A stretch of 44,816 bases of DNA from JAXGQD01 sp964574395. Its GTDB lineage: Bacteria; Bacillota; Clostridia; Saccharofermentanales; Fastidiosipilaceae. The notes under the pieces are model-generated. The model saw only the letters and a list, made by a program, of their open reading frames with translations, did no database searches and had not been told where the DNA came from. Both the position numbers and the translations under genes were made by a program. The stretch covers positions 1 through 44,816 of the forward strand of contig CAZNNL010000013.1 of assembly GCA_964574395.1 (NCBI GenBank), given 5' to 3'. Each line of letters opens with the position of its first letter. Positions within the stretch are counted from its first letter, which is position 1. Of this stretch, positions 43,001-44,816 are shown in pieces.

Positions 43001-44816
43001 TTGCCGCCAGAAAAAGCACTATTGCCTATTGTTTTAACTTTGGGTAAAAACAAACTTTCAATGGGTTGAGACGCGAACGCTTGACTAGCAATGTTTATGA
43101 CGTTTTCGGCACTTAAGTCCTTAATGGTATTAGACATAAACGCCCCATCACCTATATCAGTAACAAGAGGTAAATCTACAGACATTAGTTTATTCGTTCT
43201 AAACGCATTGCTTCCAACACTAACAACGTGACTAAAATCAAATTCAGTCAATTGATTATTTCTAAATGCGCTACTACCAATTGTTTGTAAATTTGGAAAA
43301 ACTGAAGAACTAATACTATTCTGCTCGAAAGCAGAGTTTCCAAGATCCGTAACGTTTTTGCCGGTTACGGAAGTTAATTTAAGGCTAAAAAACGCTCTTG
43401 GAGCAATAGACGTAGCGCGATCAGGGAAAGACACTGCATATGCCATATCCGGTAGTTTTTGTTTTCCACTTGATGAAAAACCCAGTATACGCCCAGTATC
43501 ATTGGCATCCCAAACAAAATCTTCTTCTAGCCAAGTTAAAACTAAAGCATCCTGGCTTGGGTTAACTAGATAGTTTTCTAAACTAGGAACTTGATTATTC
43601 TCAGTCCATATAACTACGTTATTGCTATATGTTGGTGACCCAGGGTTAATGTCAAAAGCTAGTGTACCAACGCTGGCTAAGTTTGGAATTGCTAGTTCCA
43701 CAATTTGGTTGTTTTGAAAAGCTTGAATACCTATGACACGCAAACTACTAAGACCTGCTGGTGCGGTACTAGCGAGCACATTGTTTTGTAAACCCCTAGC
43801 TTGTATTTCAATTATATTTGGCAAGTCAAGATAAGAAATAAGATTATTTCGAAAAGAACCATCACCTATAACAGTCAATTTAGGTATGTCAGCTTGTTCC
43901 AACTTGGGCAATTTGTTGTTTGCTAATGCATTAGACATTATAGTTGTTAGCTTTGGAAGGCTAATACTTGCAATCTGATTATTAATAAAGCCTGCATTAT
44001 CGATAGTTTGTAAACTAGGCATAATAACTTCTGTTATTTGGTTATTGCCTAATCCCCACACATCAACAAATTCAACCTTGGGGAAATCGATATTTGTTAT
44101 TTGATTATAACCAAATGCTGTTGAACCTAAGAATTTAAGATTTGGGAATGAGACTGCCGTAAGTCGGTTTCTGGAGAAACCCTCTCTCCCTACATATTCC
44201 AAATTAGGCAAATCTATCGTATTAACCAGATTATTAGAAAATGCGCCTGGATCACGTTCGCCAGCACTTGTTGCCGAATAACGCCCATCTATGCGTCTGA
44301 TATTGTTTGCATAATCAGCAACGGAAGTTAATTGCTTGAGTCTAAATGAACTAGCATCGACTGCGTTAGCACCTACCGTATCAATCACTGTCATACCATC
44401 GGCAGGATTTATGTGTGGCAAAATCAAATCTTTTACGGTGCTTACTTTTGCCAAACCCTGCTCAGTAAAACCGTTAACTTTATTGCCCTCATAGGTAAAA
44501 TCACCGAGAACCAACCGTTACCAAGCGGGAAAGTATACCAGTCTGTACCAACTAAAACAGACACTGTTCTGGTACTCGTATTACCAAGTTTATCGGTCAC
44601 ACTATAGGTCACATTTACAGGACCAGGTATTGATGTGTCTATGCTTGTGGGTTCAACCGTAATGGAGCCACTGATATCCGTACCTTCTAAATCCGTCGCT
44701 TTAACAAATGATAAAAGCACCGCCATCGAGCCATCTCCACCCTCAGCAATTTTGGGCTCAGTCAGTAATTCGATGCTTGGTTTTGTTGTGGTGGAACGAT
44801 AATTGACATTCAGCTC
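37054..44816 (-). CDS. giant LRR/MucBP/prealbumin-repeat surface protein, VPRTG anchor; 5' partial with a frameshift
   Basis: Runs off the right edge, so the signal peptide is not seen. About 2,587 codons are present if one base is restored. Beginning at the edge: an Ig-like (DUF5011-like) segment (ATDLEGTDISGSITVEP ... GPVNVTYSVTDKLGNTSTR). A break in frame follows near 44509, then FTYEGNKVNGFTEQGLAKV and about 25 BspA-type leucine-rich repeats of ~23 residues (LPNLEYVGREGFSRNRLT; coding about 42650-44430). A MucBP-like domain (VTIHYVDEAGNPLAESIT, about 42630) and a long region without recognised domains (about 39700-42400) come next. About six SpaA-like repeats follow (GSITFTKW; GEVTVIKND; GRVIISKYD), then a Cna-B domain (VEKRWLGDALEQVIVALKAN ... 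FSNLPKYDAEG), a Thr/Pro/Glu linker, and VPRTGESTSRQ with a membrane segment and FKRKRR. Restoring one T in TTCTC (44509-44510) rejoins the frames (NGWFLGDFTYEG). Confidence 0.87.
42650..44430 (-). repeat. BspA-type leucine-rich repeat block
   Basis: About 25 tandem coding repeats of roughly 23 residues, with pattern NNQITxxxxPxLxxIGxxAF. Examples are FGYNQITNIDFPKVEFVD and FRNNQLTEFDFSHVVSVG. They are diverged at DNA level and noticeably AT-rich. A short non-repeat insertion (about 43370-43620) separates two LRR groups. Confidence 0.8.

Larger units (their letters stand above)
1734..44453. repeat. interspersed octamer TGGCAAAA, about 40 copies
   Basis: Hand-found copies. Plus strand, first base: 1734, 4558, 11080, 12710, 14205, 14805, 16037, 17077, 17496, 21633, 24468, 26990, 32243, 33438, 34022, 34311, 35399, 35747, 38196, 39705, 40248, 41655, 44416. 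Minus strand (TTTTGCCA on plus), first plus base: 3645, 6480, 7582, 9161, 14992, 17252, 17878, 18623, 20109, 22686, 29857, 32153, 34485, 40752, 41682, 42282, 44446. That is 40 in 44.4 kb of known sequence against about 1.6 expected from base composition. The preceding base is mostly T or C, the following one mostly A or T (YTGGCAAAAW). Copies fall in coding DNA in different frames and in intergenic DNA (6480, 34022; 14992 is just before comM). Confidence 0.8.

Noticed and set aside
1..44816. CRISPR arrays, tRNA, rRNA, insertion sequences, prophage block
   Set aside because: No regularly spaced direct repeats, tRNA-like cloverleaf, rRNA segment, transposase or phage structural gene was seen; the only mobile-type remnant is the Bro-N pseudogene.

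Overview
The window looks like a scaffold piece from a low-to-moderate G+C Gram-positive bacterium, most likely an anaerobic, host-associated clostridial Firmicute. The reasons are the comM-dprA-topA-trmFO gene order, strong GGAGG-type ribosome binding sites, lipoproteins with lipoboxes, and two very large wall-anchored proteins ending in a PRTG sortase motif, a membrane segment and a KRKRR-like tail. The genus cannot be fixed from sequence alone. Four runs of exactly 100 N (4101-4200, 8384-8483, 23087-23186, 25975-26074) are scaffolding gaps. Several are flanked by short duplicated sequence, so the real missing length is probably small or zero.

Layout. 12-4034 (minus): an ABC export-type operon of ATPase, secreted membrane-anchored COG1361-like protein and MacB/FtsX permease. 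4252-6453 (minus): queA-tgt, queuosine tRNA modification. 6606-8295 (plus): dapA-dapB, lysine/diaminopimelate synthesis. A bidirectional terminator, interrupted by a gap, separates this from 8558-14972 (minus): comM, dprA, topA, trmFO. 15123-16214 (plus): ychF. 16232-20360 (minus): rluA-family gene, polA, coaE. 20525-23086 (plus): an OmpR-type response regulator and its membrane histidine kinase.

23277-37053 is an accessory, surface-oriented region. It holds a very long thioester-domain adhesin with many prealbumin-like (SpaA/Cna-B) repeats and an LPRTG anchor, two lipoproteins that share an unrecognised ~100-residue domain, and between them a Bro-N family gene broken by one in-frame TGA. Next come ectB-like, zwf and gnd, linking the oxidative pentose phosphate pathway with an aminotransferase that has no ectA or ectC beside it. 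37054-44816 is a second giant surface protein: an Ig-like region, BspA-type leucine-rich repeats, a MucBP-like domain, prealbumin repeats, a Cna-B domain and a VPRTG anchor. It runs off the right edge and carries a one-base frameshift near 44509.

The most unusual signal is not a gene. The octamer TGGCAAAA occurs about 40 times on the two strands by hand count, roughly once per 1.1 kb, where one or two would be expected by chance. It appears in both orientations, in several reading frames and also between genes. That density resembles the DNA uptake sequences of Pasteurellaceae and Neisseria, and competence-related genes (comM, dprA) are present, but an uptake role is only a hypothesis.
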